From Paenibacillus xylanexedens (lineage in GTDB: Bacteria; Bacillota; Bacilli; Paenibacillales; Paenibacillaceae), in NCBI RefSeq assembly GCF_017874615.1, contig NZ_JAGIKV010000018.1, forward strand, positions 87,926-151,925: DNA of 64,000 nt, read 5' to 3'. Shown here piece by piece: positions 34,722-44,106 of this stretch. The notes under the pieces are model-generated. The model saw only the letters and a list, made by a program, of their open reading frames with translations. It was not told the DNA's origin and made no database searches. The number at the start of each line of letters is the position of its first letter. Positions within the stretch are counted from its first letter, which is position 1. The position numbers and the translations under genes were made by a program.

Positions 34722-35453
34722 ATGCGCATTACCCGAGAATTTGATGTTGTTCAAGTTACGTTTTTTCCAAGACTCTTCCCTGTGAACGTATACCTGGTTG
34801 AAGAGGAAGACGGATTAACCCTGATTGATGCCGGAATACCGCTCAGTCTTAATGGGATTTTGGCAACTGCCCAGTCCCTTGGAAAGCCCATTACCAATAT
34901 CATTCTGACTCACGCTCATAGCGACCATATTGGTGCATTGGATCGTCTCAAAGAGGCACTGCCCCAAGCCGAGGTCTTCATCTCCAGACGGGATGCCCGG
35001 CTATTGGGGGGTGATACTTCCCTTCTTCCCGGTGAATCGCAAACCCCGGTACGCGGCGGCGTACCTAAGCCCAAAGCGATGCGCACCCAGCCAAGCCACT
35101 TGCTGGATGACGGTGACCAGATTGGTTCACTGGTCGCCATTGCCTCACCAGGACATACGCCGGGGCATATGTCCTTCATGGATACGCGCAGCCGCGTGCT
35201 CATCGCTGGCGACGCGTACCAGCTGCACGGCGGCCTTGCCGTATCCGGCCGCATGCGCCCGCTCTTCCCGTTCCCCGCGCTGGCGACGTGGAACCGCGAA
35301 GCGGCTCTGGCCAGCGCGAAGCGCCTGGCGGAGCTGGAACCGTCCGTGCTGGCTGTAGGCCACGGACGGATGCTGCGCCAGCCCGCGGCCGCCATGCGCG
35401 CGGCAACCGCTGATGCACAGCAGCGGTTCGGTCTTGCCGGGGGGCAACTGTGA
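34722..35453 (+). CDS. MBL fold metallo-hydrolase
   Basis: A 243-residue metallo-beta-lactamase-fold hydrolase with AAGGAGGG before the ATG. The zinc motif THAHSDHIGALD (HxHxDH), the second-ligand region SPGHTPGHMSF and the Asp ligand in VLIAGDAY are present, with a final His in LAVGHGRM. Such enzymes hydrolyse thioesters, lactones or similar compounds. The last 250 bases are markedly GC-rich. Its stop overlaps the GTG start of the TetR gene by four bases, so the two are translationally coupled. Confidence 0.92.
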   Translation: MRITREFDVVQVTFFPRLFPVNVYLVEEEDGLTLIDAGIPLSLNGILATAQSLGKPITNIILTHAHSDHIGALDRLKEALPQAEVFISRRDARLLGGDTSLLPGESQTPVRGGVPKPKAMRTQPSHLLDDGDQIGSLVAIASPGHTPGHMSFMDTRSRVLIAGDAYQLHGGLAVSGRMRPLFPFPALATWNREAALASAKRLAELEPSVLAVGHGRMLRQPAAAMRAATADAQQRFGLAGGQL

Positions 35454-36022
35454 GCCCCCGGCAAGGGCTGGATCGCGGCGCTTTGCTCAGCGCCGCCACC
35501 CAGCTTGCTGACAGCGACGGCTTTCAGGCGCTGACACTCGCCGCGTTGGCACAGCGGCTGGATGTGCGCTCGCCGTCGCTCTATAACCACATCAGCGGAC
35601 TTCCCGGGCTTCGCCAGGAAATGGCGCTGATGTCCGTACAACAGCTTAGCCGCGCATTAACCGCGGCTACGGCTGACCGCACAGGCGACGATGCCATCCA
35701 GGCCATCGCTGCGGCATACATTGGCTTCGTCCGCGAGCACCCCGGGCTGTACGAAGCCTCATTTCATGCCCCGGATCGCGAGGAGCCACGGCTCGCCGCG
35801 GCCAGCACAGCTACGCTGGAGTTGCTGCTGCACAGCTTGCAGCCCTACCCGCTCACCGAAGCGGAAGCATTGCATGCCGTTCGTGGTTTGCGCAGCCTCT
35901 GCCATGGATTTGCCTCCATTGAGGCACAAGGCGGCTTCGGCATGGACTTTGATCCGGACGAAAGTCTGCGTCTGACCGTATCCGCCTTCCTGCACGGACT
36001 CCGGCATCTTCACGAAAACTAG
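35450..36022 (+). CDS. TetR/AcrR family regulator (WHG-type C-terminal domain)
   Basis: A 190-residue repressor starting at GTG 35450 inside the end of the MBL gene. The N-terminal HTH spans ALLSAATQLADSDGFQALTL and LAQRLDVRSPSLYNHISG. The ligand-binding part contains the conserved stretch ALHAVRGLRSLCHGFASIEA typical of the WHG-domain group. It probably represses its own operon through the inverted repeat at 34665-34706 and is released by a substrate of the hydrolase. The first half of the gene is GC-rich like the end of the MBL gene. Confidence 0.9.
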   Translation: MSPRQGLDRGALLSAATQLADSDGFQALTLAALAQRLDVRSPSLYNHISGLPGLRQEMALMSVQQLSRALTAATADRTGDDAIQAIAAAYIGFVREHPGLYEASFHAPDREEPRLAAASTATLELLLHSLQPYPLTEAEALHAVRGLRSLCHGFASIEAQGGFGMDFDPDESLRLTVSAFLHGLRHLHEN

Positions 36023-36042
36023 TACGCACGCATTGCATCATG

Positions 36043-36075
36043 AAAAAGGACTGCAGAGGAACTGCAGTCCTTTTT
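36043..36075 (+). terminator. Terminator of the MBL-TetR operon
   Basis: AAAAAGGACTGCAG-AGGAA-CTGCAGTCCTTTTT, a perfect stem followed by T. Confidence 0.9.
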
Positions 36076-36277
36076 CATTGCCGTGTACTGGTACATCCCA
36101 TAGATTTGGAAGTAATAATGTTATATTTGCGCCAATGACTTTTAACACATTAACATCCACTTTGAATTTATCTTTCATCGGCTTGTGTTCTTTATAATTT
36201 CTTTTAATACAGAAGTAATACAGTAGAAAAAGGGGCGCCTCGGTTGCGTGATGCTATGATCGGTGCCCTCTGACCAA

Positions 36278-36476
36278 AATCTAACGAACCGAGGACACGC
36301 TATAACGGCAATTAGAGCGAATAACAACAATTAACGAACTCCACACGTCCTATTTCGCAGAAAACTGGCTGCAGGACAGGAATATTGAGTATATTCCGTC
36401 ATTTAACGTGTCTGTGATTCGTTACATTTACCAACGTACCAAATTAGGCCCAATAAGATGTGCTGAGTTCGTTAGA
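36278..36476. repeat. Dispersed repeat family 2, copy 3
   Basis: Cores are TCTAACGAACCGAGGACACG (36279), TTAACGAACTCCACACG (36331), TTAACGTGTCTGTGATTCGT (36403) and TGCTGAGTTCGTTAGA (36461), matching the other family members. It sits in a gene-free stretch of about 1 kb. Confidence 0.75.
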
Positions 36477-36631
36477 ACGTGCTACGTACGGTGCTTCAGA
36501 TCACGATGTCATAGATACTCGTCCACTCATCATATTGGCGCATAAGTCCAGACACACATTGTGTTATGGACTCTAAATATGGAGTGTTCATGCTCCAAAT
36601 TGTATTGATCATGCGGATGCGGGTACATGAC

Positions 36632-36824
36632 TAGACAAGGATTTTACCTTGCTCGTAATGCACATGGTAGTACATGCTTTATTTCTATTCATGTATAGAT
36701 CACGCTATAGTTCAGTGCACACATTGGGGCGATTCTAGATACGGAGCTTACCCTGGTCGTGATGCACACTTTAGGACTTGTTTTAATACGTGTTTTAATA
36801 CGAATCATTTTATAGATCACACTA
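36632..36824. repeat. Imperfect direct duplication in intergenic DNA
   Basis: Two related blocks of about 75-90 bp. Each begins TAGA, runs through GCTTACC or TTTTACCTTG, then GTCGTGATGCACA or CTCGTAATGCACA, and ends TATAGATCACnCTA (36632-36707 and 36735-36824). No coding function seen. The surrounding gap 36477-37096 otherwise shows nothing recognisable. Confidence 0.5.
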
Positions 36825-37096
36825 CATGTACGCCGCAGTGGGTTAATCATTGTTGAGGATCTAGCTACAACTCCCATTGTTCAGGGTGGAAAGGGTCTGA
36901 AACGTATTCAATCTACCCAGTCCCAGTCCCATTTCACCTGGCAATCTGATCCTTACTTGATACGCCCTGTCTCTCAACCACACTTTTGCCACTAACAACG
37001 ACGCACTTCTCTAATATGTACATCTCCCGTTCCTCTCCAAAGGTGGAATGGACTTTCTCTTCCCTCTTTCCATCGAAACGGTTCTCGATAGCCTGT

Positions 37097-38227
37097 CTAT
37101 GGCCATTGCTGTCGTCCATCCTGCACTTCATTCAAAATATGCTTCATCACGGGCACGTACACCTTCCAGTAGAACATGTCCGGAATATCTTTCTGATCGG
37201 GCGTAAGCTTGGATCGGACGACCTCCCATCCCCGGATTCGGCGCCAGAAGGAATAATGCTTCATCTCACCGAATGACCCTGCCATGTAATACGCCCGATT
37301 ATAGTCGTCATATCGGACCAGTGCAGCAAATTCCGCAGGAATTCCTGCATCCACCAGCTTCTGCTCACCTGTCTCCGTCAGATCCGTCTTATACCAGGCC
37401 AGTATGGAATTCTTCTGTTGCGGCACAATGATATCGAACCAGCCATTGTAATGTATATCCTGGGTTATACCGCTCCAATCGCTGCCTTCCGGTGTAAAAG
37501 CAACCTGTATATTGCCTGTCTTCACATCCGGGCCTTTCTCCAGCACTATGACCTGCCCATCTACATGAACCAGCATAATACCAGCCCCGGAATATGGCCA
37601 TTTTTTCTTCTTCCGCTGCTCATAATTCGCCCGAACCCACCGGGGGACTTCTTCCATACTTTGCAGATTAGATACCGATTTCCCTTGCCATCCACTGCTA
37701 TTCACTCCCAAGATGGGATACAGCTGCTCCCTGGTCATCTTCGAAGCCGTATTTGCCAATGCACTGTATTCGGCAACAATCGTTACGCCTTTATAAGCAG
37801 CCTCCCGAATCTTCTGCACATCATATATCGTTAATCCTTCATAGATTCCGTCTTGTTTCCCTTCACTCTTCTGTGCAGACAGACTGCTGCGATTCGCCGT
37901 CAGATAGATCAGATCCGTGTCTGTCAACTCATCAGGCAGCAGTTGTTTCATCCGGGGAAGCCCCTTCTGAATATCATAGCCGTAATAGTCCTCTTCATAC
38001 GAGTAGTATTCCCCTGTGTGCTGTACAATTTTCTGTTGATTCAGAAGCCAAACCAACCCCTTGTGCCCCTGATAGGACAAGTCCGGTCTGCTCTTGTCAA
38101 TAATCATGATGTTCAGTGGAACCGCAGCCTGAGATTGCCACATAATCCAGGGGACAACCAGCACCACCGATACCACTGTACAACAAGCCAGCGTCCACAT
38201 CGTGGCTGGCCTGTAACTTTTTTTCAT
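37097..38227 (-). CDS. Membrane-anchored protein with a class I GATase-like domain, function unknown
   Basis: A 376-residue protein with AAGGAGG ten bases before its ATG. An uncleaved membrane helix or signal anchor spans about residues 10-33 (MWTLACCTVVSVVLVVPWIM). The external part begins PLNIMIIDKSRPDLSYQGHKGLVWLLNQQK and continues with TDTDLIYLTAN and YDVQKIREAAYKGVTIVAEY, an alternating strand-helix layout like class I glutamine-amidotransferase-type folds, without an obvious catalytic Cys. It is the third gene of an operon with a HEAT-repeat protein and a glycosyltransferase-like protein, 54 bases after the latter. A role in a cell-surface polysaccharide system is inferred from context only. 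Confidence 0.7.
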   Translation of the reverse strand: MKKSYRPATMWTLACCTVVSVVLVVPWIMWQSQAAVPLNIMIIDKSRPDLSYQGHKGLVWLLNQQKIVQHTGEYYSYEEDYYGYDIQKGLPRMKQLLPDELTDTDLIYLTANRSSLSAQKSEGKQDGIYEGLTIYDVQKIREAAYKGVTIVAEYSALANTASKMTREQLYPILGVNSSGWQGKSVSNLQSMEEVPRWVRANYEQRKKKKWPYSGAGIMLVHVDGQVIVLEKGPDVKTGNIQVAFTPEGSDWSGITQDIHYNGWFDIIVPQQKNSILAWYKTDLTETGEQKLVDAGIPAEFAALVRYDDYNRAYYMAGSFGEMKHYSFWRRIRGWEVVRSKLTPDQKDIPDMFYWKVYVPVMKHILNEVQDGRQQWP

Positions 38228-38281
38228 GAAGCGTATTCCTCCTTGCTCTGTTCCAAGGTATTGCCAGGATCGGTTGGTAGA

Positions 38282-39724
38282 TTACCCTAATCCATGTCTG
38301 CTGTCCTTTTCCTCTGCCTTCCGCAATCCCATAGCCTGCAACATGCCATATATACGGGATATGTTATTCAGCGGTCTGAACCAGAACGTCTCCGTACATG
38401 CATACAACAGCAGACGTGTCACCTCTCGGGACGTATATGCCTTGCGTGAACACCATATTTCGAACATCACCACACTTGCGGACAACAAGGAACCATAGAG
38501 GGTCAGTAGCAGAACGAGAATGATGCATAGGTTAATATCCACCCACTGTAGCCCTATGCCTGCAATGAACAGCACGATCGCTCCCAGTTCCAACACAGGC
38601 CCCAACAATTCGATCAAAATAAAATACGGGATGGATACCATCCCCATCCAGCCATAGGCCGGATTGAAGATCATGCTCCGCTGAGTCCATAAACTGCTTG
38701 CAAGCTGCATGTGCCAACCGATACGCTGTCTGCACAGCTGATGCCATGTACCGGGTACTTCTACCCTGCAGATCGGATCGGGAATATATATAATACGGCC
38801 ACGTTCCCGAATCTGCTTCATATGTTTCTGTAACCGCATCACCAGTTCCATGTGAGCGACCTGGTCATCGCACTTGTAACCTCCAACTTCCAACACCCGG
38901 TTCTTTTTGAATATACCGAATACTTCAGACGTAAATAAAAGCACATTAATATTATAACGAACAAGTCCCACACCGCTAATCAGAAAAGCACGCACGTATT
39001 CAATGGTCTGCATTACATACAACGTACTGCCCATCCTTCTTGCGCCGTTGTTGGTTGAATCCGCATGATTCGTATTTCTGGGGGCCATGAGATCTACTCG
39101 TCCACTACAAGCAACGACCTCTTCTCCTGGGAGAGCATCCATAACGGGTTTCATAATCTTCACCAATGCATCCCGTTCCAGAACTGTCCTGGGTCCAACA
39201 GAGGCGATATAAGGATATTGCGAGATATTCAGACCTGCATTCAGGGAGTCCATTCGTCCTCCATATTCCTTGTCGATCACAACCAGACGATGATGCAACC
39301 TGGATTGATAGACACATTTAATCTGAGCTGTCTCCTGGCCGAGTCCCGAATAATGAACTTTACTCCGAATGGGCATGAGGTCATAGATTTCCTTTAACCG
39401 TGACATTGTTCCATCCTCTGCTCCATCATTAATGATAATAACCTCATAGCGTGCATATTGAATATCCAGCAGACAGCTAATTCGCTGTACGATCGTATCC
39501 TCGCTATTCCGCACCGGAACAAGCAGGGATACCGCAGGAGCCAGTTCTTCATCCAACATCTCATGATATTGCAGCGGGTCCAGATCCCTCCGGCGGATCA
39601 ATGTGCGAGCGGCAGCAACTACCAGAACACTACACATCACAATCGCTAACACCAGATAGATAAATATCCCCTCGTAACATGCCAAAACAAAACTCCGCAG
39701 CATCTCAATCCATCTTTCGTCCAT
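38282..39724 (-). CDS. Membrane glycosyltransferase family 2-like protein with degenerate catalytic motifs
   Basis: A 480-residue protein with the architecture of processive GT2 enzymes such as PgaC/BcsA: one N-terminal membrane helix, a cytoplasmic GT-A domain and three to four C-terminal helices. The first Asp motif (VIIINDGAEDGT) and VVIDKEYGGRMDSLNAG survive. The metal-binding DxD site reads ASVGPRTVLERDAL, the ED base site reads DQVAHMELVMRL, and the QxxRW site reads RQRIGWHMQ, so all three catalytic signatures are altered. It overlaps the HEAT-repeat gene by 20 bases. It is likely a non-catalytic partner or an enzyme of changed chemistry. Confidence 0.85.
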   Translation of the reverse strand: MDERWIEMLRSFVLACYEGIFIYLVLAIVMCSVLVVAAARTLIRRRDLDPLQYHEMLDEELAPAVSLLVPVRNSEDTIVQRISCLLDIQYARYEVIIINDGAEDGTMSRLKEIYDLMPIRSKVHYSGLGQETAQIKCVYQSRLHHRLVVIDKEYGGRMDSLNAGLNISQYPYIASVGPRTVLERDALVKIMKPVMDALPGEEVVACSGRVDLMAPRNTNHADSTNNGARRMGSTLYVMQTIEYVRAFLISGVGLVRYNINVLLFTSEVFGIFKKNRVLEVGGYKCDDQVAHMELVMRLQKHMKQIRERGRIIYIPDPICRVEVPGTWHQLCRQRIGWHMQLASSLWTQRSMIFNPAYGWMGMVSIPYFILIELLGPVLELGAIVLFIAGIGLQWVDINLCIILVLLLTLYGSLLSASVVMFEIWCSRKAYTSREVTRLLLYACTETFWFRPLNNISRIYGMLQAMGLRKAEEKDSRHGLG

Positions 39725-40859
39725 ACTGCATCCTTTCCAGCGTTTCCTCCGCTATCTGCCTTGCATATTTATCCGGATGGTTTACAGCCGTATCCCGGAG
39801 CTCTTCAAGTCCCTGCTCGTACCGGGCAAGAGAGTTCGCCGCTTCCTGTCGGATCTGAAAAGAAGGATCACCCATCATTACCTTCAGTCTAGGAATAAAA
39901 GCATCCGCATGAACAGTACCCATAAGCTGGGTCACTGTTAGTCTTTCAGAGCGTTGCCTCTCCTCACCAGATTCGTTCCATACCAGCAATAGCCCCTTCA
40001 GCAACTCTTCGCGACCTCTGCTCACTTGAGCCAATGCCTGATAAGCGTGGGTACGCAGCAACGCATCCTCTCCAAGAATGAGCTTCTCCAGTAGAACAAC
40101 GGCACCCTCCGTCTGGTCATCTCGAATACGAATGGCATGGACGATATTAGACTGGATCTGGTAAGGTACATCCTTAAAATGATCCTTCAGACGAGTCCAG
40201 GTTGAATCGGTAAGCAACAGCAGAATCCGCAGATACTGCGAATCGGACCATACATATTGCTCACGCAACAATTCCTTCACGATTCTGAAATAACCGGTTC
40301 TGGCATATATGCGCAATATGATGAAGCGTTCAAGCGGCGTACAGGAAGTAACCCGCAACATATCCTCTAACCTGGGCAGAAGCTCTATCATATGAAACTG
40401 TTCAATATATAACAACGTGTTGACCCGTTCACTCCACTTTCCCGACTTCAGAACCGACCGGTATGAACTTCCAAAGACTTGCCAGGATAACAGACGAATT
40501 CGCAGAGTCTCGTGCTCTACCGGACCTTGAGCAAGCCGTTGCAATAACAGCTGCTGCAAAACGCTCTGTTGATCTCCACTCATATTTAATAAGTCTACGC
40601 CGATTTCTCCCTCGTTCAGGTACCGTTGTAGAAATGAACCTTCTGCAAGCAATTCCTGCATCCGTACCGTCTTAACCTTTTCCCTGCGCCTACTGCTATA
40701 TTTCATCCATAAGATGTAACTGTAGATAACCAGCAAAAAAGCTAGTACACTTGCACATATGAGGCTGACCACATGTACTAACCAATCTGTATTGCCTACA
40801 AGCCACCCTCTATGATGTGAGCCGATAAGTTTGATATACATCCATTGTTGTCCAATCAT
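39705..40859 (-). CDS. HEAT-repeat membrane protein
   Basis: A 384-residue protein from ATG 40859 (AAGGGGA nine bases upstream). One membrane helix lies at about residues 28-52 (VVSLICASVLAFLLVIYSYIL). The cytoplasmic remainder is a helical-repeat solenoid, clearest at the C-terminus: DALLRTHAYQALAQVSRGRE, AFIPRLKVMMGDPSFQIRQE and AANSLARYEQGLEEL are HEAT-type pairs. Such solenoids act as protein-binding scaffolds. It leads an operon with the glycosyltransferase-like protein, whose start codon overlaps its end, and the GATase-like protein. Confidence 0.8.
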   Translation of the reverse strand: MIGQQWMYIKLIGSHHRGWLVGNTDWLVHVVSLICASVLAFLLVIYSYILWMKYSSRRREKVKTVRMQELLAEGSFLQRYLNEGEIGVDLLNMSGDQQSVLQQLLLQRLAQGPVEHETLRIRLLSWQVFGSSYRSVLKSGKWSERVNTLLYIEQFHMIELLPRLEDMLRVTSCTPLERFIILRIYARTGYFRIVKELLREQYVWSDSQYLRILLLLTDSTWTRLKDHFKDVPYQIQSNIVHAIRIRDDQTEGAVVLLEKLILGEDALLRTHAYQALAQVSRGREELLKGLLLVWNESGEERQRSERLTVTQLMGTVHADAFIPRLKVMMGDPSFQIRQEAANSLARYEQGLEELRDTAVNHPDKYARQIAEETLERMQYGRKMD

Positions 40860-41076
40860 TGCATGATTTCCCCTTAATCGAATAAACAGCCTTACAACGG
40901 GCACAATAATACAAAATTTTCAAATACACCCTGTGAATACATATCGGGTATATGATACACTAAGCTTTCTATCGGCTTTCTGCGTTTGTGATATAATAGG
41001 AACTGAAAATTCCGGCAATTCGTACTGGGTTCCGGATCACCGGATAACATATTATTCCAGAAAGAGGGAGTTCTAC

Positions 41077-41562
41077 GTGGCTCAAATCAGTCCGTACTAC
41101 CTGCAAATCGGAGCAACCGTGGGCATGCTCGTCATGGCACTGCTTGCCATCTTCATCCGCATGAAAGCCAGTCACAGACCAGTGACCATTCGCAAAATCC
41201 TTATTCCTCCGCTCGGCATGAGCACAGGATTTCTAATGTTTGTTGTACCGGCAACACATGTTCCTCTACTCTGGGCATTCTTTGCGTTTCTGGTGGGCTG
41301 GTTCCTCTTCTCCTATCCCCTCATTCGCAGTACACGGTTTGAACGAGTAGGTGAAGAAATTTTTGCCACACGTTCTCGCAGCTTTGCTTTTATTTTGCTT
41401 GGATTGCTGGCCGTACGCCTGATTCTGCATGAAGTCATTCAGCGATATGTAAGTATTCCGCAAACAGGCGGATTGTTCTTCCTGCTGGCTTTTGGCATGA
41501 TTGTACGCTGGCGTGTATATATGTACAAACACTACAAAGAAGTGCTGGTCGCCGAACACTAG
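41077..41562 (+). CDS. ccdC: Cytochrome c biogenesis protein CcdC
   Basis: A 161-residue membrane protein starting at GTG 41077 (AGAGGGAG upstream). It has four to five hydrophobic helices (ATVGMLVMALLAIFIRM, MSTGFLMFVVPATHVPLLWAF, LLGLLAVRLILHEVI, GLFFLLAFGMIVRWRV) and the conserved KASHRPVTIRKILIPPLGMS and YPLIRSTRFE stretches of the CcdC family (DUF1453). CcdC is linked to cytochrome c maturation in Bacillus, although its exact step is unclear. The gene is single and is ended by a strong bidirectional terminator. Confidence 0.9.
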   Translation: MAQISPYYLQIGATVGMLVMALLAIFIRMKASHRPVTIRKILIPPLGMSTGFLMFVVPATHVPLLWAFFAFLVGWFLFSYPLIRSTRFERVGEEIFATRSRSFAFILLGLLAVRLILHEVIQRYVSIPQTGGLFFLLAFGMIVRWRVYMYKHYKEVLVAEH

Positions 41563-41596
41563 TCACCCTACATAGACCACGCACAGATTTACAGAT

Positions 41597-41644
41597 AAAA
41601 AAGACACGTTCTGCTGCACCCTCGGTGTGCAGAACGTGTCTTTT
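41597..41644. terminator. Bidirectional terminator between ccdC and the MDR reductase
   Basis: AAAAGACACGTTCTGC..GCAGAACGTGTCTTTT, a perfect stem with A and T runs on both sides. Confidence 0.95.
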
Positions 41645-41682
41645 CGTTTTCAACCTCATTGTACATGTAAACCATTCGATAT

Positions 41683-42696
41683 CTATTCAGGATCTGCAAC
41701 CTTAACCAGTTGCTTGCCCAGATTATCTCCCGAGAAGAGGCCCATGAATGCTTCCGGCGTCTGTTCGAACCCGTCCACAATGTTTTCTTCATACTGTATA
41801 TGACCTTCCTTGATCCATTTCGCCAACTTGGCGCGGCCTTCTTTGAAGGATTTGGTGTAGTCACCCAGCAGGAAACCTTTCATTAATGCTGTATTTGTTA
41901 ACAGCAATGTCTGTGGTCGCATCCCGATATCCGGTTTCTCCAGATTATAAGACGAGATCTGACCGCATAACGGAATACGTGCATTCCGATTGATGTGGCG
42001 CAAGACTGCATCCGAGATGTCACCGCCCACATTGTCAAAGTAGACATCTACACCATCCGGGCAAGCCCGTTCAATGGCCGCTGACATATCCTGCTCCTTC
42101 TTGTAGTTCAACACCACGTCGAAGCCCAGCTTTTCTTTCAAATAAGTGCATTTCTCATCAGAGCCTGCAATACCAACCACGCGTGCTCCCACAATTTTAC
42201 CAATCTGACCTGCAATCATGCCTACCGCTCCGGCTGCTCCCGATACAACAACCGTTTCGCCGTCCTTCGGTTTGCCGATGTCCTCCATACCAAAATAAGC
42301 CGTCAGACCCGTCAGGCCCAGCGCACCCAGGTAAGCCGTGATTGGTGCTTCTTCGGTATCAATTAGCGAAAGATCAGCCGTATTCACTGCGGCATATTGC
42401 TGCCAGCCCCACATACCGGATACGAGGTCACCTTTGCGCAGATTCGGTTCCGAAGATTCCACAACCTGTCCAATGGCTCCACCCTTAATCACTTCATTTA
42501 ACGCGTACGGTGCAGCATAGGATTTTGTATCTTTCATGCGGCCCCTCATGTACGGATCGACCGACAAATATAATGTACGTACCAGAACTTGCCCAGCTTC
42601 CGGTTCGGGAAGAGGTGCATCAATGAAGTTGAAATTCTCTCTGGATGGGGCACCTTCGGGACGAGACGCAAGTACGATCTGTTTATTTAAAGACAC
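41683..42696 (-). CDS. NADP-dependent zinc-independent MDR oxidoreductase (YncB/CurA-like)
   Basis: A 337-residue medium-chain reductase starting at GTG 42696, eight bases after AAGGAGG. Features of the leukotriene B4 dehydrogenase/CurA group are clear: QVLVRTLYLSVDPYMRGRM, LTGLTAYFGM, the NADP loop VVSGAAGAVGMIAGQIGKI, and DVYFDNVGGDI. It lacks the zinc-ligand Cys residues of alcohol dehydrogenases. These enzymes reduce the double bond of alpha,beta-unsaturated carbonyls and so detoxify electrophiles. It is monocistronic. Confidence 0.93.
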   Translation of the reverse strand: MSLNKQIVLASRPEGAPSRENFNFIDAPLPEPEAGQVLVRTLYLSVDPYMRGRMKDTKSYAAPYALNEVIKGGAIGQVVESSEPNLRKGDLVSGMWGWQQYAAVNTADLSLIDTEEAPITAYLGALGLTGLTAYFGMEDIGKPKDGETVVVSGAAGAVGMIAGQIGKIVGARVVGIAGSDEKCTYLKEKLGFDVVLNYKKEQDMSAAIERACPDGVDVYFDNVGGDISDAVLRHINRNARIPLCGQISSYNLEKPDIGMRPQTLLLTNTALMKGFLLGDYTKSFKEGRAKLAKWIKEGHIQYEENIVDGFEQTPEAFMGLFSGDNLGKQLVKVADPE

Positions 42697-42870
42697 CAAA
42701 ATTACCTCCTTGTTGCCAAGTGGACGCAAGGTTAACCCTTGTCAGCTGAGATCACTTACCACTGGCTCTGTGTTATCACTTCTTAATAGTTTAAACCGAA
42801 ACAGGCGGTTCACAAACGTGGGCCACCTTGAAATATGCAAATATCGTCACATTGTAGCTGCTTTTGGCTA

Positions 42871-43617
42871 TTATTGTGCTGTCAAAATCACTGGACCATC
42901 CGCCGTAATCGCAATCGTATGTTCATACTGGGCAGACAGACTTCCATCCAAAGTACGAGCAGTCCATCCATCTGAATCCAGCTTACTTCGGAACGTACCA
43001 ATATTCAGCATCGGTTCGATCGTAATAACCATGCCTTCCTTGAGACGAGGACCCCGATGAGGCGGACCGTAGTGAGGGACTTGTGGTTCCTCATGCATCT
43101 TCTCCCCAATGCCGTGTCCGATAAACTCACGCACAACCGATAGGCCTTCACCTTCTGCATACACTTGAATCGCATTGGAGATATCTCCGATCCGGTTGCC
43201 CACCACGGCAAGTTCAATGCCTTTGTACAGAGAGTTTTTGGTTACATCCAGCAGATGTTGTGCTTCCGGAGTCACTTCACCTACAGCATATGACCAAGCC
43301 GAATCCGCCAGCCAGCCATTCAGATTAACGACCATGTCGATTGTAACGATATCGCCGTCTTTCAGTGCATATTTCCCCGGAAACCCGTGACAGATCACAT
43401 CATTAACCGACGCACATGTCGCATATTGGTATCCGTTATATCCCTTTTGTTCCGGCGTAGCGCCATTTTTCTTCATAAAAGCTTCTGCAAACTGGTCGAT
43501 CTCCTGTGTCGTAATACCTGGACGAATCATCTTTGCAATTTCTCTATGGCATGCGGCGAGAATTTCTCCGGCTTTTTTCATATATTCAATCTGTTCTTTG
43601 GTCTTCAATGTAATCAT
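42871..43617 (-). CDS. map: Methionine aminopeptidase, type I
   Basis: A 248-residue pita-bread-fold enzyme that removes the initiator Met from new proteins. The five metal ligands are visible in GDIVTIDMVVNLNGWLADSAW (two Asp), REFIGHGIGEKMHEEP (His), ITIEPMLNIG (Glu) and SAQYEHTIAI (Glu). The N-terminus IEYMKKAGEILAACHREIAK is typical of the short bacterial type. It stands alone, away from the ribosomal operon, so it may be a second copy, as in B. subtilis where map and mapB (yflG) coexist. Confidence 0.95.
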   Translation of the reverse strand: MITLKTKEQIEYMKKAGEILAACHREIAKMIRPGITTQEIDQFAEAFMKKNGATPEQKGYNGYQYATCASVNDVICHGFPGKYALKDGDIVTIDMVVNLNGWLADSAWSYAVGEVTPEAQHLLDVTKNSLYKGIELAVVGNRIGDISNAIQVYAEGEGLSVVREFIGHGIGEKMHEEPQVPHYGPPHRGPRLKEGMVITIEPMLNIGTFRSKLDSDGWTARTLDGSLSAQYEHTIAITADGPVILTAQ

Positions 43618-43824
43618 AACAACTACTCCTGTCCGTTAAAATCTTATCCTGTCCTCTATTGTAACGCTAAACGCTCAAAATAAAAAATTCCGTGCAATCA
43701 GTAACATCCTATTATACGCCAAGCTCCTGTCCAATGAATACAATTTTCCATGAAAAAATCGAAACCCCTTCTGATCTGCCCACGTATATACTTAAAACAG
43801 TTGAAGTCGAAAGGGTGAAAGCTC

Positions 43825-44034
43825 ATGTTCAAAAAGATTATCGGCAAACTTATCGATTCCAAATCCTCATCTCACCGCAAACGTCATAGCTCCTCCGACA
43901 GGCGCTCATATAAACGTCACAGCAGTTCCTCAGGCAAGCGCTCCTACAAGCGCTATTCTTCTTCGGATGTGAAATACCGGGATAGCCGTAGTGGCTCCGG
44001 GTATTACAAAAGCAGAAAATACAGCTCCAGCTAA
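43825..44034 (+). CDS. Small basic Ser/Arg/Lys/Tyr-rich protein
   Basis: A 69-residue ORF with AAAGGGTGA before its ATG and a perfect terminator behind it. After MFKKIIGKLIDS the chain is low complexity: repeats of SSS, RSYKRHSSSS, KRSYKRYSSS and SRSGSGYYKSRKYSSS. The net charge is strongly positive. No family is recognised. Similar short basic proteins are found among spore or nucleic-acid-binding proteins, but no role can be assigned. Confidence 0.6.
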   Translation: MFKKIIGKLIDSKSSSHRKRHSSSDRRSYKRHSSSSGKRSYKRYSSSDVKYRDSRSGSGYYKSRKYSSS

Positions 44035-44106
44035 GCGGCTTCCACGACTGCTTATAAAGAGCCGTGATCGCACCAGCTTACTGGACGCTACATTAAATGA
44101 ATATGT

